Positions 11,123 through 22,124 of a DNA stretch of 64,000 nucleotides are shown here, piece by piece. Each line of letters opens with the position of its first letter. The stretch's first letter is position 1. A program made the translations under genes and the position numbers. A model generated the notes under the pieces. That model made no database searches and was not told the DNA's origin. It saw only the letters and a list, made by a program, of their open reading frames with translations. The stretch spans positions 3,038,001 to 3,102,000 of the forward strand of contig NW_020825298.1 of NCBI RefSeq assembly GCF_003286085.1, given 5' to 3'. The stretch is from Drosophila persimilis (lineage: Eukaryota > Arthropoda > Insecta > Diptera > Drosophilidae).

Positions 11123-12544
11123 GTGCTGTCCTGTGTCCTGTGGCCAGGATGCAGTGCACTCTGATATTTTGTGATTTTTATATAGAACCGAATTCTGTTG
11201 AAATCAAATTACATTCAACAAAATGCCCATAAAGCGAAGCGAATGGATAACCGCAAAATATTCGAGCACTTAAAATCGCAAAATGATTGAATTGTGTGCA
11301 GGGATTTTTATGGATATGCGGCCGTGACACAAGCCCCTCGTGAGGGGCGCCCCAGATGCTGGAGGGTCCCCAAACAAGTGGAATGTTGCCCTTTCCCCGA
11401 ATCTCTAGCCTTCGATCTCACACACCAAATAAATCCAGGAAATTCCTCCAAGGATTATGGGCTCTTCCATCCAAAAATAGATACATTTTGAGTCACGCTC
11501 CCATCTCCCACGACAATCTTTTGGGATGCGGTTACGCACAACAGTGGCAGGGCCACAGGGGGGACATAGGCCCGTCCATACTTGTCACATTTAAGTGAAT
11601 GTAGGATCATCTGGCTGTATCCTTTAAGGCCTCCTCTGGGGCGACGCCTCTGTCTGGGGGGGGCTGCACTCATGGCCTGTAATAACCGACGAGGCTCAGG
11701 GTATCAGGGTATCAGGCTACCAGCTGCCGGCTTATGGTTGCCTTTGATCAAATTATCCCTTGCACTCCTCCCACCCACAGACATTGCACCTGTTTTTAAG
11801 CTCAGATGTCCGGTAAATGTGTACATATTTTAAATTTAATTACTACACGCGCAGCATGCCGCCCGTCCAACCCCAATCCTTTCATTCCACGACCCCAAAA
11901 GGCAGGGGAATGCGCTATGAATTCGCTTTTGCGAATAGTTGGCTGGCCATTCAAAATCTGCACTAGTCATCCACGAAAGGGGATCCAAGAGTTTCCTGGG
12001 ACCCACAAACCATGCGATTCAGAACTCTTCGAACCCACCATCCAAGAGGCAAAAACATACATCATCTGGGACTACCTGTCTGTCCACTTCAGAGCTCTCC
12101 ACTTCAGCGTTTGTCCTGCGGCCATTTTTGCACATTTAACTCAATTTGTGGTTTACATTTAATTAATTTAATAATATATGGGGGAATGGCATTTCTCGTC
12201 TTCTCTGCAGCTCCCAAAGAGAAAAACCGCAGAAATCTCGCCACTGTCAACGGGTTTTGCTGACCAGATTCATCTCTTTGGCTCGAAAGAACCCAAGCAA
12301 CCCCAAAAAAAAACACACACAGAGACAAAGCACTCAACAGATGGCGCCAGCATGTATGCGGGTGGATTCTGTCCAGGGAGGGCGCCACGAATGCAATCCA
12401 CAGGCGAGCAGAAGCTTTCGCTGGTGTGGGAGAAATATTTTGTAGGGGAAAATCAGGCAGAAATAATCCAAATATTATGGTAATTAATAGATTTCTAGAC
12501 TTACTTGTAGTTTGGCTTCGGATTTCGTTAGACGTGGTTAAAGA

Positions 12545-13467
12545 ATGAATCTGAAAAGAAGAATTATAGTATTAGTTTTCCTCATACTTCTTTGGGAGAG
12601 TGCGAAAGGCCTGGAACTGTACCCAGGAGAGTGTCCTCCATTGAACCCCGTCAAAAACTTCGATATCCAAAAGGTAAGAGCGTCCTTTGGTTCTCCTTAA
12701 GGATGATAGAGACTCCTCTTTGCTCCACAAGTTCCTGGGCGTTTGGTATGTGCAATCCTTCTATCCCTTCGACGATGAACCCATGCTGGAGTGCCAGCAC
12801 TTTCTCTACCAAAGCCACAAGGGTCGTCTCTATGAATTCGAGCTACTGCTGGATAACGAGTAAGCCAACACACGATCCATAAATGGTTTCTTATATAAAC
12901 ATTACATTTCCAAGTCACGATAAACAAGTAATGACCCGTTCGAGTGTTATAAGATACCATGAAAACACCGGCGGCATCGAAGTCAAGCGACGCAATAGCT
13001 GTGAGTGTTTAAAAAACATCAACAAGGGGAATAATAAACAATAACAAATCCTCCACAATTTCCCTGTACAGCCTATGACAATCCGCCGCACAAAAAAACC
13101 ATTCGTAAGTCCACAAATCCGATTTCTATATATATAATAGATTACAGATTACCCATTCTGTTGGCAGCTACTCGACCACATCGCTTTACAATGTACCCCC
13201 TGGCCCTGGACTATGACTCCTATGTGGTCATGGTCACCTGCAACCGCCACAGAAGGAACCAGCATTACCGTGAGTACATTCTGTGAGACCTATAGCAGTC
13301 CTATATAATATTTTGCCAATCTTTTAGTGGGCGCCTGGATAATGACCAGACATTGTAGGCCACCAGGAAAGTTCGTTTTGGCCGCTCAGAATGCCCTGAT
13401 CAAGCAGGATATCGAAGTCGTGAACATGATACATGCCAATCACTTCAACTGTGAACTTTTCAAATGA
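12545..13467 (+). CDS. Secreted lipocalin, 192 aa, six exons
   Basis: Exons 12545-12673, 12732-12859, 12954-13000, 13072-13104, 13168-13269 and 13328-13467 join to a 579-nt reading frame. All introns have GT..AG ends. Residues 1-22 are a signal peptide (basic start, then VLVFLILLW). The lipocalin signature is FLGVWYV (Gly46, Trp48), at the start of the second exon as in other insect lipocalins. Cys30 and Cys64 lie where insect ApoD-type lipocalins form disulfides, and Asn100-Ser-Ser is a possible glycosylation site. Lipocalins carry small hydrophobic ligands outside the cell. It is the first of three same-strand lipocalins; NLaz and the gene at 17189 follow. Its last exon is 140 nt, as in the 17189 gene, so those two are probably close paralogs. 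The 5' end upstream of the ATG is uncertain. Confidence 0.85.
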
Positions 13468-13469
13468 TG

Positions 13470-15050
13470 ATTTACGAATGTCCAGGTCTTTATTTGAGAT
13501 GTTTATGGATAAAAGATAAAGAAAAGAAAGATTACAATCGTCCATACAAAAAAGTTTTCTTTATAGCGCATTTATTTCCAGAACACTGCAATGCTATATT
13601 CTGCAAAACTTAATTCCATATTACGAATTTTCCATATAACGAATTCCCCTTGAGAGTCGCTATATGGAAGGAAGTTCGTCTGTATTTTAGTTCTGTTTAG
13701 CTTAGATAAAACGCTGAAATGAGCAATGGAGCTGGTAAATATTGGGAGTAATTCGAAATTAGTAGGATTTTGGCACTCGTAAATCACATATCAGCGAGTT
13801 ATATTAAAAAAAACACATCCATTTCATGAAGATCTTCTGAAAGCCCTTGAATCTTCAATAATATTTAATATTCTAAAGCTTAAACAATAAATAGAGTAAA
13901 TAAAGTAGTGGCTAATCCATCCGCCTATTCGAAGCAGCGATCCCTACCGTAAGTGTACCATTATAGGCTTAAATGCTCTCCACCTTCTGCACAGATCACG
14001 AGGGAATATCTATGGTCATCTATTTATCTATTTCAACGACTGACCTTGTTGAAATATACCCTGAGGTTTCGATGTAGTATAAGAATGCACTATTTATGGT
14101 TATACGATTGCGAAAGTATATAAGAGGACGATCTGCTGAAGCCGAATTGCAAGGCTGACGGCCCTATGCTGCAAATCGTAGAAGAGAGCGCGAGATAGCG
14201 ATAGAAGGAGAACGCAAGAGCAGCTCGGAGCTGCTGCTAAGCCGAGCCCGAACAATAAATTGAGCGCCAGAGAACTGCAGCAGAAACGAAGAGGGCGCGA
14301 TAGAGAGGCGAAAGAACGGCCGCTGCCGCTGCTGCTGCCGCTGCCGTGCGAAAACATACGAGCATATGGGTTGACTGGTGTATATGTATGTTTGTATGTA
14401 CAGTGGGCAGTGCAGAGAGTGAAAAAGAGAGATGATTTACATTGGGCTGCGCCGGCTGCACCACTGGCTATGATTTTGGGAATTTGATGACTCATATGGG
14501 GTGGGGGAGGAGGCTGGGAAACACGACAGTGGGCATATTTTACAAAAAGTCTTCTAAAAAAGCACAAAAACTGGCTTTTTATATGCACCGAATGATATAT
14601 ATGTGAGTACATATGTGTATATAGAGTATATATCATGCATAGCTGACATACCTATATGTATGTGCATATATGTGCATATGCATCACCCATCTACCATTTT
14701 CAGGACATTGAACTACTTCAGTTGATCGCCCACAATTGATATGCAAGCCGCTGCGCGGTGGCTACACGGAAGCCCTTATCTATAGAGAACAATCGCACAA
14801 AAAGTACCATATAGTTTGCCATTAAATGATGTAAATATTGCAATCACAATTCCGCCTACGGCGCCCAGAGAGTGTAACGAGACACATGGAGACATGTAGA
14901 CATGTAGAAAGACACCGCTCTCTATTCAGATCGTCTGCATTTCACTTTTGTTTACATTGTCAGGCAGCGTCGGCGCAAACGGAAAAGCTCTCCGTTCCTC
15001 TCCGCGCTCCGTCCGGCCAGAGCGAAAAGCTCGCCCCGCACGCATGTAAA
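13470..15050. other. Lipocalin 1 - NLaz intergenic region with a GA-rich block
   Basis: No gene seen. 14100-14420 is rich in GAGAGCG/GCGATAG-type sequence and ends in GCTGCCGTGCG followed by TATATGTATGT. A similar arrangement occurs at 18241-18570. Both could be copies of one dispersed element or independent GAGA-rich regulatory DNA. Confidence 0.35.
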
Positions 15051-15054
15051 GGCA

Positions 15055-15060
15055 TATAAA
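15055..15060 (+). promoter_or_regulatory. NLaz: TATA box of NLaz
   Basis: TATAAA within GGCATATAAAGG, 104 bp upstream of the NLaz start codon. This leaves room for a 5' UTR of about 75-80 nt if initiation is about 30 bp downstream. Confidence 0.55.
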
Positions 15061-15163
15061 GGTGTATTGCAGCTGCAGTCGAGCCCCAGTTCTAAGCCAG
15101 AAGTAGAACAGAAATCGCTTGGCGCTCAGCTTACAGTCCAGCAGCACTACAATAATCTCTAAA

Positions 15164-16846
15164 ATGATTCATCATCGGTCGGGGTAAGTCTCTTGATTGT
15201 TTGCCCACCTCTTACGGCTCTTTACACTCCGCTTAATCACGCTCGCAGCTGGAATTTCTTGCTGCTTGTGGGGCTGCTGGCCGGCAATGGAGTTTGGCTG
15301 GTGCACTCGCAGGTGCCCTTTCCCGGACAGTGTCCGGAGGTCAAAATAATGGACACCTTCGATGTGGATTCGGTGAGTGTTTATTTTTGCTTTTATGTTT
15401 GATTAGTAGGTCATCAAAGGTGCTATACAATTTAAAGCAAGAGATGCGAAAATGTGTCATTTGTAATATGATTAGCCTTGCAGATCGCTCTGGGGATAGG
15501 CGGGGGTCTACAAGCTTTCTTAGGGGAACAGCTGATCTGAGAGGCGGTAAAAGATTGGATAGGATTCGTAGATGGTGGATTTTGGGGGGAAGACTATGGA
15601 AAAGAGCAAAGAAATGGACAACTTTGATGAATGAATCTTATAGATTATGTTTTTTAGGGAATCGGATAACAAAAGTACGTAAACATTGCACTTTTATTGC
15701 ATTTTATATGACCACAGAAAAGATAGTAAAACTTTCCGCCCAAGGGCAAAGAAAGGGCCCAGGAAAATACTAAATAAAATACAGTATAGTATATAGTATA
15801 TTCCGCCAGAGAGCATGCAATATTCTTCCACTGATGTAATGGGTTTGGAATGTTAAAGAAAAACACAAACAGAAATTAATTAAAATTTCATTACACAGTA
15901 GTTTCGAGGGCCCCTTAGGAACCCCTTAGCAAAAAGATAAGATAAACAAATATATTGATTAGTTTATACCTAAAACCACTTGACAAACACAAACACAAAC
16001 ACCCGCAAGCCGCCAGCTGTTGTGACAAAAACAATTCCTATAGAGATTAATATATAATACAGTTTCAGTCGAAAAGCTCTTAATACTCTTCCCACTATAC
16101 GCAGTACTTGGGGATCTGGTACGAGCACAGCAAGTATCCGTTTGCATTCGAAATCGGCAAGAAGTGCATCTACGCCGACTACGAGATCATCGACAATGCC
16201 ACGCTGTCCGTGGTGAATGGGGGAATCAATCGAATGTGAGTGGGGGGGGAATATCTACACCTAAACATGTCTAATTATGTGTAAACTATGCAGAACTGGC
16301 AACCCCTCGAACATAAGCGGAACCGCCAAGGTCATAGGCCCCGCCCGGCTGGCTGTGGCCTTTTTCCCCGGCCGTAAGTGATGTCTCTTCCTCATTGATC
16401 TATTGAATATCTATTGCTTGTGTCCAAATTTGTAGAGCAAACGTCGAAACCCAACTACCTGGTTCTGGGCACCGACTACGAGTCGTACTCCGTTGTCTAC
16501 AGCTGCACTAGCGTGACATCTCTGGCTAATATCAGTGAGTACACGAGGAAGTCTACTGGAAAATTATTACCTGCTACCTTTTACAAATATCTATCTATCT
16601 ATCGCACTTTCAGAGCTCGTTTGGATCTTAACCCGCGAACGTGAGCCCTCGGCGGAGACCATTGCGTCGGCCAAAAAGATCTTGGAGGAGAATAAAATCA
16701 ACCAATCCTTCCTCATCGACACCATTCAGAGCAATTGCCCCAAACTGGCGGCAAACGGCACGGACTTCGGCGTCGAGGATCTCACAGAGGACCCCGTCGA
16801 TGAGTTTGTCGGCACTGTGCTGCCCAATGCCATCGACAAGGCATGA
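15164..16846 (+). CDS. NLaz: Neural Lazarillo, ApoD-type secreted lipocalin, 228 aa
   Basis: Exons 15164-15183, 15249-15372, 16105-16235, 16294-16373, 16436-16534 and 16614-16846 join to 687 nt. The signal peptide ends near HSQ28. The mature protein begins VPFPGQCPEVK, followed by the lipocalin motif YLGIWYE and the FEIGKKCIYADY segment typical of Lazarillo/ApoD proteins. Four Cys (35, 69, 142, 193) fit the two ApoD disulfides. N-glycosylation sequons occur at Asn79, 98, 181 and 199. The sequence closely follows what I remember of D. melanogaster NLaz (224 aa), including its C-terminal PNAI.KA. Family knowledge: NLaz acts downstream of JNK in stress resistance and metabolic control. Intron 2 is long (732 nt), which is usual for a regulatory intron. 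AATAAA lies at 16996-17001. Confidence 0.93.
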
Positions 16847-16995
16847 GAATGGCTGCGACGCTTCTACTTGCGTCTCTACAACATCTTTATGAACTTTCTG
16901 AGCTCCTAAATTTACTGTTTCGAACCCTGTACATACGTAGATGGATAGAGAAATGTTATCAAATGTAGTATGATATATTATTCGTTAAAGCATGG

Positions 16996-17001
16996 AATAA
17001 A
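16996..17001 (+). terminator. NLaz: Poly(A) signal of NLaz
   Basis: Canonical AATAAA 150 bp after the NLaz stop codon. Confidence 0.6.
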
Positions 17002-17151
17002 AAACATAGTTTCGGTTATGGAAAAGACTCTGTAGAAGGCTTTCGATGGGTGTTGAAGCGGATAGCCCCTGTACCACGTTTGTGACCATGAAATAGCCTT
17101 TATTCCCGGCCAATCCATGGCCAATCCATTCAGTCAAGACCCTCCATTTCA

Positions 17152-17157
17152 TATAAG
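17152..17157 (+). promoter_or_regulatory. TATA-like element of the third lipocalin gene
   Basis: TATAAG within CATATAAGTCC, 37 bp upstream of the inferred start ATG at 17189. This would give a very short 5' UTR. Confidence 0.4.
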
Positions 17158-17188
17158 TCCAATTCATTCCGATAGCAACCTCTGCATC

Positions 17189-18005
17189 ATGATCATGCCA
17201 CAGCTCTTCGTGTGAGTATCCACCATAGAGCTCCCTATAAATAGCCTTAAAAGTATCTTTGAACAGCTTTCCCATCATTGTACTCATTTACATACCCCCC
17301 ACCCTGGCCATGATCGCCCTTGAGGGTCCTTGCCCCTCGAATATGACGGCTGTGGGGGACCTGGACATGGATCGCTTTCTGGGCAAATGGTATACGTATT
17401 CCGTGTATCCGACTTTCTCGAAACGAGTGCCCAAATGCCAGACGGTGGAGTTCAAGAAGGAAGAGGACAAATTCTGGATTAAACGTACAGAGCTGAGCAC
17501 CAAGTAAGCCAATGAAAAACAAACCAAAAACTACTCTAAAATCTCTTCCACAGGACCGACACACTGAAGATCAAAGTCGAGGAGATTAGAAATGTGGACC
17601 CATCTCACGGGAAATACGATCTAATAACCACAAATTCTGGTAAGGAAAAGCCCCAACCCTAAGCAATCCCCAATAATGCCAGAATTCTTCCGTCTAGCCT
17701 TTCCCGAGGGCATTCAGATCAACGTACTGGACACGGACTATGACAACTTTGCCATACGCTACATGTGCTTCGATTCCAACAACCTTTTCAGCTTTCGTAA
17801 GTCCCAGAGTAGCCAGAGTAGCCTATGGCCATAGTTATGGCAAATCTTAACATTCTACCTTTCAGATTGGGCCGTCATCCAGACCCGCATTCGTCTGCCC
17901 ACCTCGGATATAATATACACGGCCCAGGTCCTGGCCAGAAAATCTGGCATTGTTCTGAGCAAAATGATCAAGATACCACAGCACTCGTGTCCACCAGATG
18001 CCTAG
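17189..18005 (+). CDS. Secreted lipocalin, 194 aa, five exons
   Basis: Exons 17189-17211, 17267-17503, 17554-17639, 17698-17796 and 17866-18005 join to 585 nt, all with GT..AG introns. The tiny first exon (MIMPQLFV) joins a hydrophobic stretch FPIIVLIYIPPTLA to make a signal peptide. The lipocalin motif is FLGKWYT (Gly47, Trp49). LDTDYDNFAIRYMC matches the YLVLGTDYESY..YSC strand region of NLaz. It begins about 340 bp after the NLaz stop on the same strand, and the 140-nt last exon matches lipocalin 1. Extracellular transport of small hydrophobic ligands is inferred from the family. It may be the ortholog of the lipocalin gene I recall next to NLaz in D. melanogaster (CG31659); I am not sure of this. 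Confidence 0.88.
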
Positions 18006-18240
18006 GAGAAACGGTACGAAAACATCTGCGATTCTGATTTAAGATTTGTTCAGGAAATGCTTTAATAGCCACGACTAAGTGGCGAGAAGTTCTATTCTAT
18101 TGAAAAGTCTTTAATACACGGAATAAGGTTTTCACATTCAACATTCGAGTATTGTATTTTGGTCTTAATGGGGGGTTCGTTGAGCTATACTATATATGTA
18201 TATTGTGTAGATATATGTATGGTAGTAAAATTCGACGATT

Positions 18241-18600
18241 GTTTAGTTTAGTCGATGCGATGGTTCGGAGAAGAGATAACGAAAGAGAGCACGACGCGGC
18301 AGTGGTGTCGGATTGAAGACGAACGTCGGATGACGGTGTCGGATTCCCACGACGATGCAATACTCAAGCGCCAGCCGAGGGCTGGCGGACCGAAGCCAAA
18401 GCCGAAGCAATCGAACCAAAGCGCGACAGATCGAGCGAGCGATAACGAAAGCGAAAGAGCTAACGTTAGGCGCGAGCTGAAGACGAGCGAGAGAGAGAGA
18501 GATAGCGGCTGCATAGGCTGCTGCCGTGCGTGGGAGTATATGTATATGTATGTCTCTATAGTATAAGTACCCAGTGGACCAAAAAGCGATAGTAAAACGG
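18241..18600. repeat. GA-rich block, possibly a dispersed repeat
   Basis: A purine-rich segment with GCGATAACGAAAG-like units, ending GCTGCCGTGCG then TATATGTATGT and CAGTGG. It resembles 14100-14420. No long terminal repeats, primer-binding site or coding capacity are recognised. Confidence 0.3.
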
Positions 18601-18658
18601 AACTATCATAAAATGTCCGGAAACGGACTTAGAAATGATAAAAATCCGGGAGCGATGA

Positions 18659-18930
18659 GTGAAGTCTCGCAAAATGCTCGCAGACGGACTTAGAAAAGAG
18701 CATTTACCGGACAAAAACCGAGTGACGACAAAGTCTCGCAAAACTATCACAAACGGACTTAAAAACGGGTGAAAAATGGACAGAAAAGTGAAACATAACG
18801 GAAAAAATAGCTAGGTACGGGTGAAGTCTCACAAAATGCTCGCAGACGGACTCAGAAAAGAGCATTTACCGGACGAAAACCGTGCGACGACCAAAGTCTC
18901 GCAAAACTATCACAAACGGACTTAAAAACA
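18659..18930. repeat. Tandem repeat, about 162-bp period, two copies
   Basis: Copy A (18659-18768) and copy B (18821-18930) match over about 110 bp with few differences. They share GTGAAGTCTC, GCTCGCAGACGGACT, AAGAGCATTTACCGGAC and ACAAACGGACTTAAAAAC. Shorter ACGGACTTA units also occur within and before the copies (about 18620), so the block grew from a smaller unit. No coding potential. Confidence 0.8.
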
Positions 18931-20550
18931 GGCACAATACAAAGTAATTACTTAAGCACTGGCTTTAATCCAAGGGCGTAACCAGTAAGGGGGGGTATGC
19001 TTATTAGTAGAAACATAATATGCCCTTAATATTTGTTGAATATTTAAAAAATAATTAGTTTTTGCTCAATTTATTTGATATGAATTTCGCAATCAGTCCT
19101 TCTAAATACATAAATAATTATCATCTTACGCATGGAAAAAAATCGGTCCTCCATCGCGAAATCCTGGGTATGCCTTTTCCATAGGGAATATCGGGCTGGG
19201 AGACTCAGAAACCAAGTAACCTCTTTAAAGAACCCATAGATAGACGATAGATATAGTGGTGAATAAAGCAAAGCACTTGTACTCTGTGTAAAAGCCTCAC
19301 GAAACAAGTGACTTGATTAAAGTACGATAGAGCGATAGATTCGATAGATAGATGGATAGATAAAGACACTGATAGATAGTCTTTAGTCTTATCCGAAACC
19401 GGTTCTAATCAAATCTTAAAACATTGAATAGTAGACTCTGGAGAAGACTCCCACAAACCATGTGGAAATTCCATCCTTAAAGCCACACCTATCCCGCACT
19501 TCCGATCTAATTCGTATGACAGTTCCATTAACCAAATAAGGAAGGAAACCCAGTTGGACTGCTTCTACCCCCAAAAGCGGTTTTCCACGCAGCTTTTTCC
19601 CTGTGTTTACCGAAAACAAAACAAATGCTGGCCCACAGAAAGAAGGAAGCATAAATCAGAAGACCGCATACGGAACGGATGCGCATAGATAAACCCCGAA
19701 CATTCCCCGAACAACCATTCCCAGGCACACTCTCAGATCTCTCTCTCTCCTCCTCGACGATTCCCTGGTCAGGAATAGAAAAGAAAAAGGACAATTGTAA
19801 AATTAAACAGCGAAAAGGCAGCACCGGAGAAGACTCGACTCCTCTCCCGGCCACGTCCATTGGGGAAATTTTATGGTACAACGATTTTAGAAATATACAC
19901 ATGCATATATTTTATTTGCCATTTTTCTAGTAGTATTTTGTGTAGTGTGCCACCCGCGGCAGTGGCGAGTGGGGTTCTTGCATCGTTTGTTGCACGGCAC
20001 CCAGGACCCCCAGAAGCCCCAAGAACGAGGATACGACGCGGACAAGGACTCGCTATGCATACAAAATTTGTTTCGCAAACAAAGTAATGCCATTACAAAC
20101 AAATTGGACTTTGTGCCCATGTTTTCCAGCCCCCTTTCCGGGGGGGGGGACCGTGTTGCAGTCGGTAGAGGAGACCCTTGGGGAAATGGCCCCAGAGGGA
20201 GGTGGAGGAGGAGGAGGAGGAGGAGGAGTCCTTCTGATGATTGAGGGAATATGTGACTGACATTTGAGCCTTTGGATAACATTTATTGAGTGCCAAAAGG
20301 AGTCGGCCGCAGGATATTGGGTTACTCTCTGGGAGATTATACTATTTATTCAATTTGGTATTCCTTTGCGGTGGATCCTTTAAGGATTCACTTGATTTGG
20401 CTCCCATTGCCAGCGCCTTTAATTTCCTATTGACGGAATTGAATGGAAAATGCCAAATCAGCTAAATCAATTTGCTGGCAACCCACACGTCGTCTTTCAG
20501 TCAATAAAATGCCTTTTAATTAAACGGACGGACACCCCCCCACCCCCCAA

Positions 20551-20670
20551 CCAGGAGTGGAGCCAGGAGTGGAGCCAGGAGTGGAGCCAAGAGTAGAGCC
20601 AGGAGTAGAGCCAGGAGTGGAGCCAGGAGTGGAGCCAGGAGTGGAGCCAGGAGTGGAGCCAGGAGTGGAG
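20551..20670. repeat. 12-bp minisatellite, ten units
   Basis: Ten near-perfect copies of CCAGGAGTGGAG, with only two units carrying A for G. It is open in several frames only because the unit length is a multiple of three. No splice or start context supports translation. Confidence 0.9.
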
Positions 20671-22124
20671 CATCATTCGAATGCAGCGACGAATTGTGCG
20701 CATAAATTATGCAGGCAACCATTTTGGGCGGCCCAGCATTTATGGCCAAGAGACGGTGCTTTTTTCCAGCCATTTCCCCAACGGGGACAACGGCCGGCTG
20801 GGCAACAACAATATGTTGTAAACGTTTAATTTGAACGCGTCCTCTAATCGCTGTCCTGGCAACGTGCCCCTCAGGGCGTCCCGTGCGCCCCGTGCGCCGT
20901 AATTGCGTTCATTGAATTGTTAACTGGTTTCTGCTCGTTGTCTACGACAGCCGTTGGCTACCCCCTCGCCCCCTGCCCCCTCTGTGAGACCGCAAACTTG
21001 CAGCCAAAAGCCGTTGTTAGCCTTGCGGTCGCTGGGGCTCCTCCGAATCCGAATCCGAATCCGAATCCCGGTCAATGCACATCAAACTTTTTGGCCCTCT
21101 GCATTTGGCATTTATTGGTATTGTTCCAATTAAACTTGGACTTTGGGCCATAAAATATGCAAGCTCAGCCAAGCAGTTAGCCAGTTGGAGCCAGTCGAGC
21201 GGGCAGGCCACAAACCGATTGCCGGAACGTAAAACTTCTGGAGCAGGGTTCGATTTTGGCGGCCACAGGACATTAATGCGTTACGGTCAATGGTTTCGAC
21301 TGCAGAGACAGCGACAGCGACAGCGACACCGAAGAGTGCCAATAAAAGGTAATAAAAGTGGGCTCCACTTCAGTACTTGAGCACTCGAACGACTGGACAA
21401 TGGGGTCCTCGACTGCAGTGGGGTTTATTGGCCACAGTTGCACTTTCCTGTGGACATTGAGGGCATCGTAACACTTCACTTCGTAGTACCCAAAAAATAT
21501 TGCAGCTTTCAACGCCCCTCTAAACGGTCCGCCCCCCCTCCCGAGATCAAGCATCGCAATGCATTCACCTTTGACCCCCACCCCACCCCATCGTTTGAAG
21601 CCAACAAACTTTGGTTGCCCCCCCTGCCCCATTCGGTGGCACGTATTGGCTAAGCCAAAGTTTCGGCGACGCGTTGCCGCAACTTGCGTCTTGTGGCCTG
21701 GCTGGCAGCTGCTTAATCAATTACGCAACTTTGTAACAACATGCGGCAGGCAGGCAGGCAGGGAGGCAGGGAGGCAAGGAGGAGGCATCCCGCTGCAAGC
21801 GTGCGCCGCATGCATTCGACTTAGGCAAATATACAAAAATGCAGCTTGCCCCAAGAGGCGCCAGCAAAATGACAGCTGAACCCGAACTCTGCCACATCTG
21901 CGGCAGCCCCTGCAGTGCCCCCCGCAGTGGGCGGAGATTCCCGAAAAGTTGCCAAGAATCCGACGAGAAGGCGACGTCTAAATTGTTTAATTAAAACCCT
22001 CGAGACATGAGCAGAGGCTTTGATCAGCGGGGTAGTCCTTGCTCCGGCATTCAAAATTGAATTTTCAAATTAAATCCCAGCTTTGGCGGCATGTCGTAGT
22101 GGCAGAGTCGTAGAAGGGGTAATC

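Larger units (their letters stand above)
5900..12540. other. Long non-coding stretch with simple repeats
   Basis: No recognisable gene. It holds a GTTCC/GTCCC-rich simple stretch near 7320-7370, a GGGACGGGTAC-type repeat near 8673-8708, a (CA)n tract at 11100-11122 and AT-rich sequence from 8740 to 10500. A frame at 8747-8995 without an ATG (83 codons, AT-rich) could be chance. A pair of diverged direct repeats lies at about 9552-9606 and 9645-9690, sharing ATGATGTTTTA and TACAGAGTTAGA. Confidence 0.4.
16985..17287 (-). other. Antisense 100-codon open frame over the lipocalin 3 promoter (probably chance)
   Basis: A minus-strand frame of 100 codons with an ATG (at its second Met, MGKLFKDTF) spans the NLaz poly(A) region and the promoter and first exon of the next lipocalin. 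No family is recognised and no splice or promoter signals are seen. It is noted because a 100-codon frame is unusual in sequence with this base composition. Confidence 0.2.
18010..22066. other. Non-coding interval between lipocalin 3 and the right arm
   Basis: No recognised gene. It contains the two repeat blocks above, a GATA-type tract near 19330-19380, a 12-bp minisatellite (20551-20670), a CGAATC hexamer repeat near 21044-21067 and scattered homopolymers. It ends at the sharp inner breakpoint of the right duplication arm. Confidence 0.4.

Noticed and set aside
20551..20670. CRISPR-like regularity or coding repeat
   Set aside because: Units are 12 bp with no spacers. This is a minisatellite in eukaryotic DNA.
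22083..22124. Upstream extension of the right-arm HAD gene
   Set aside because: It has no ATG (the frame opens at TTG), and the family start fits the ATG at 22125.
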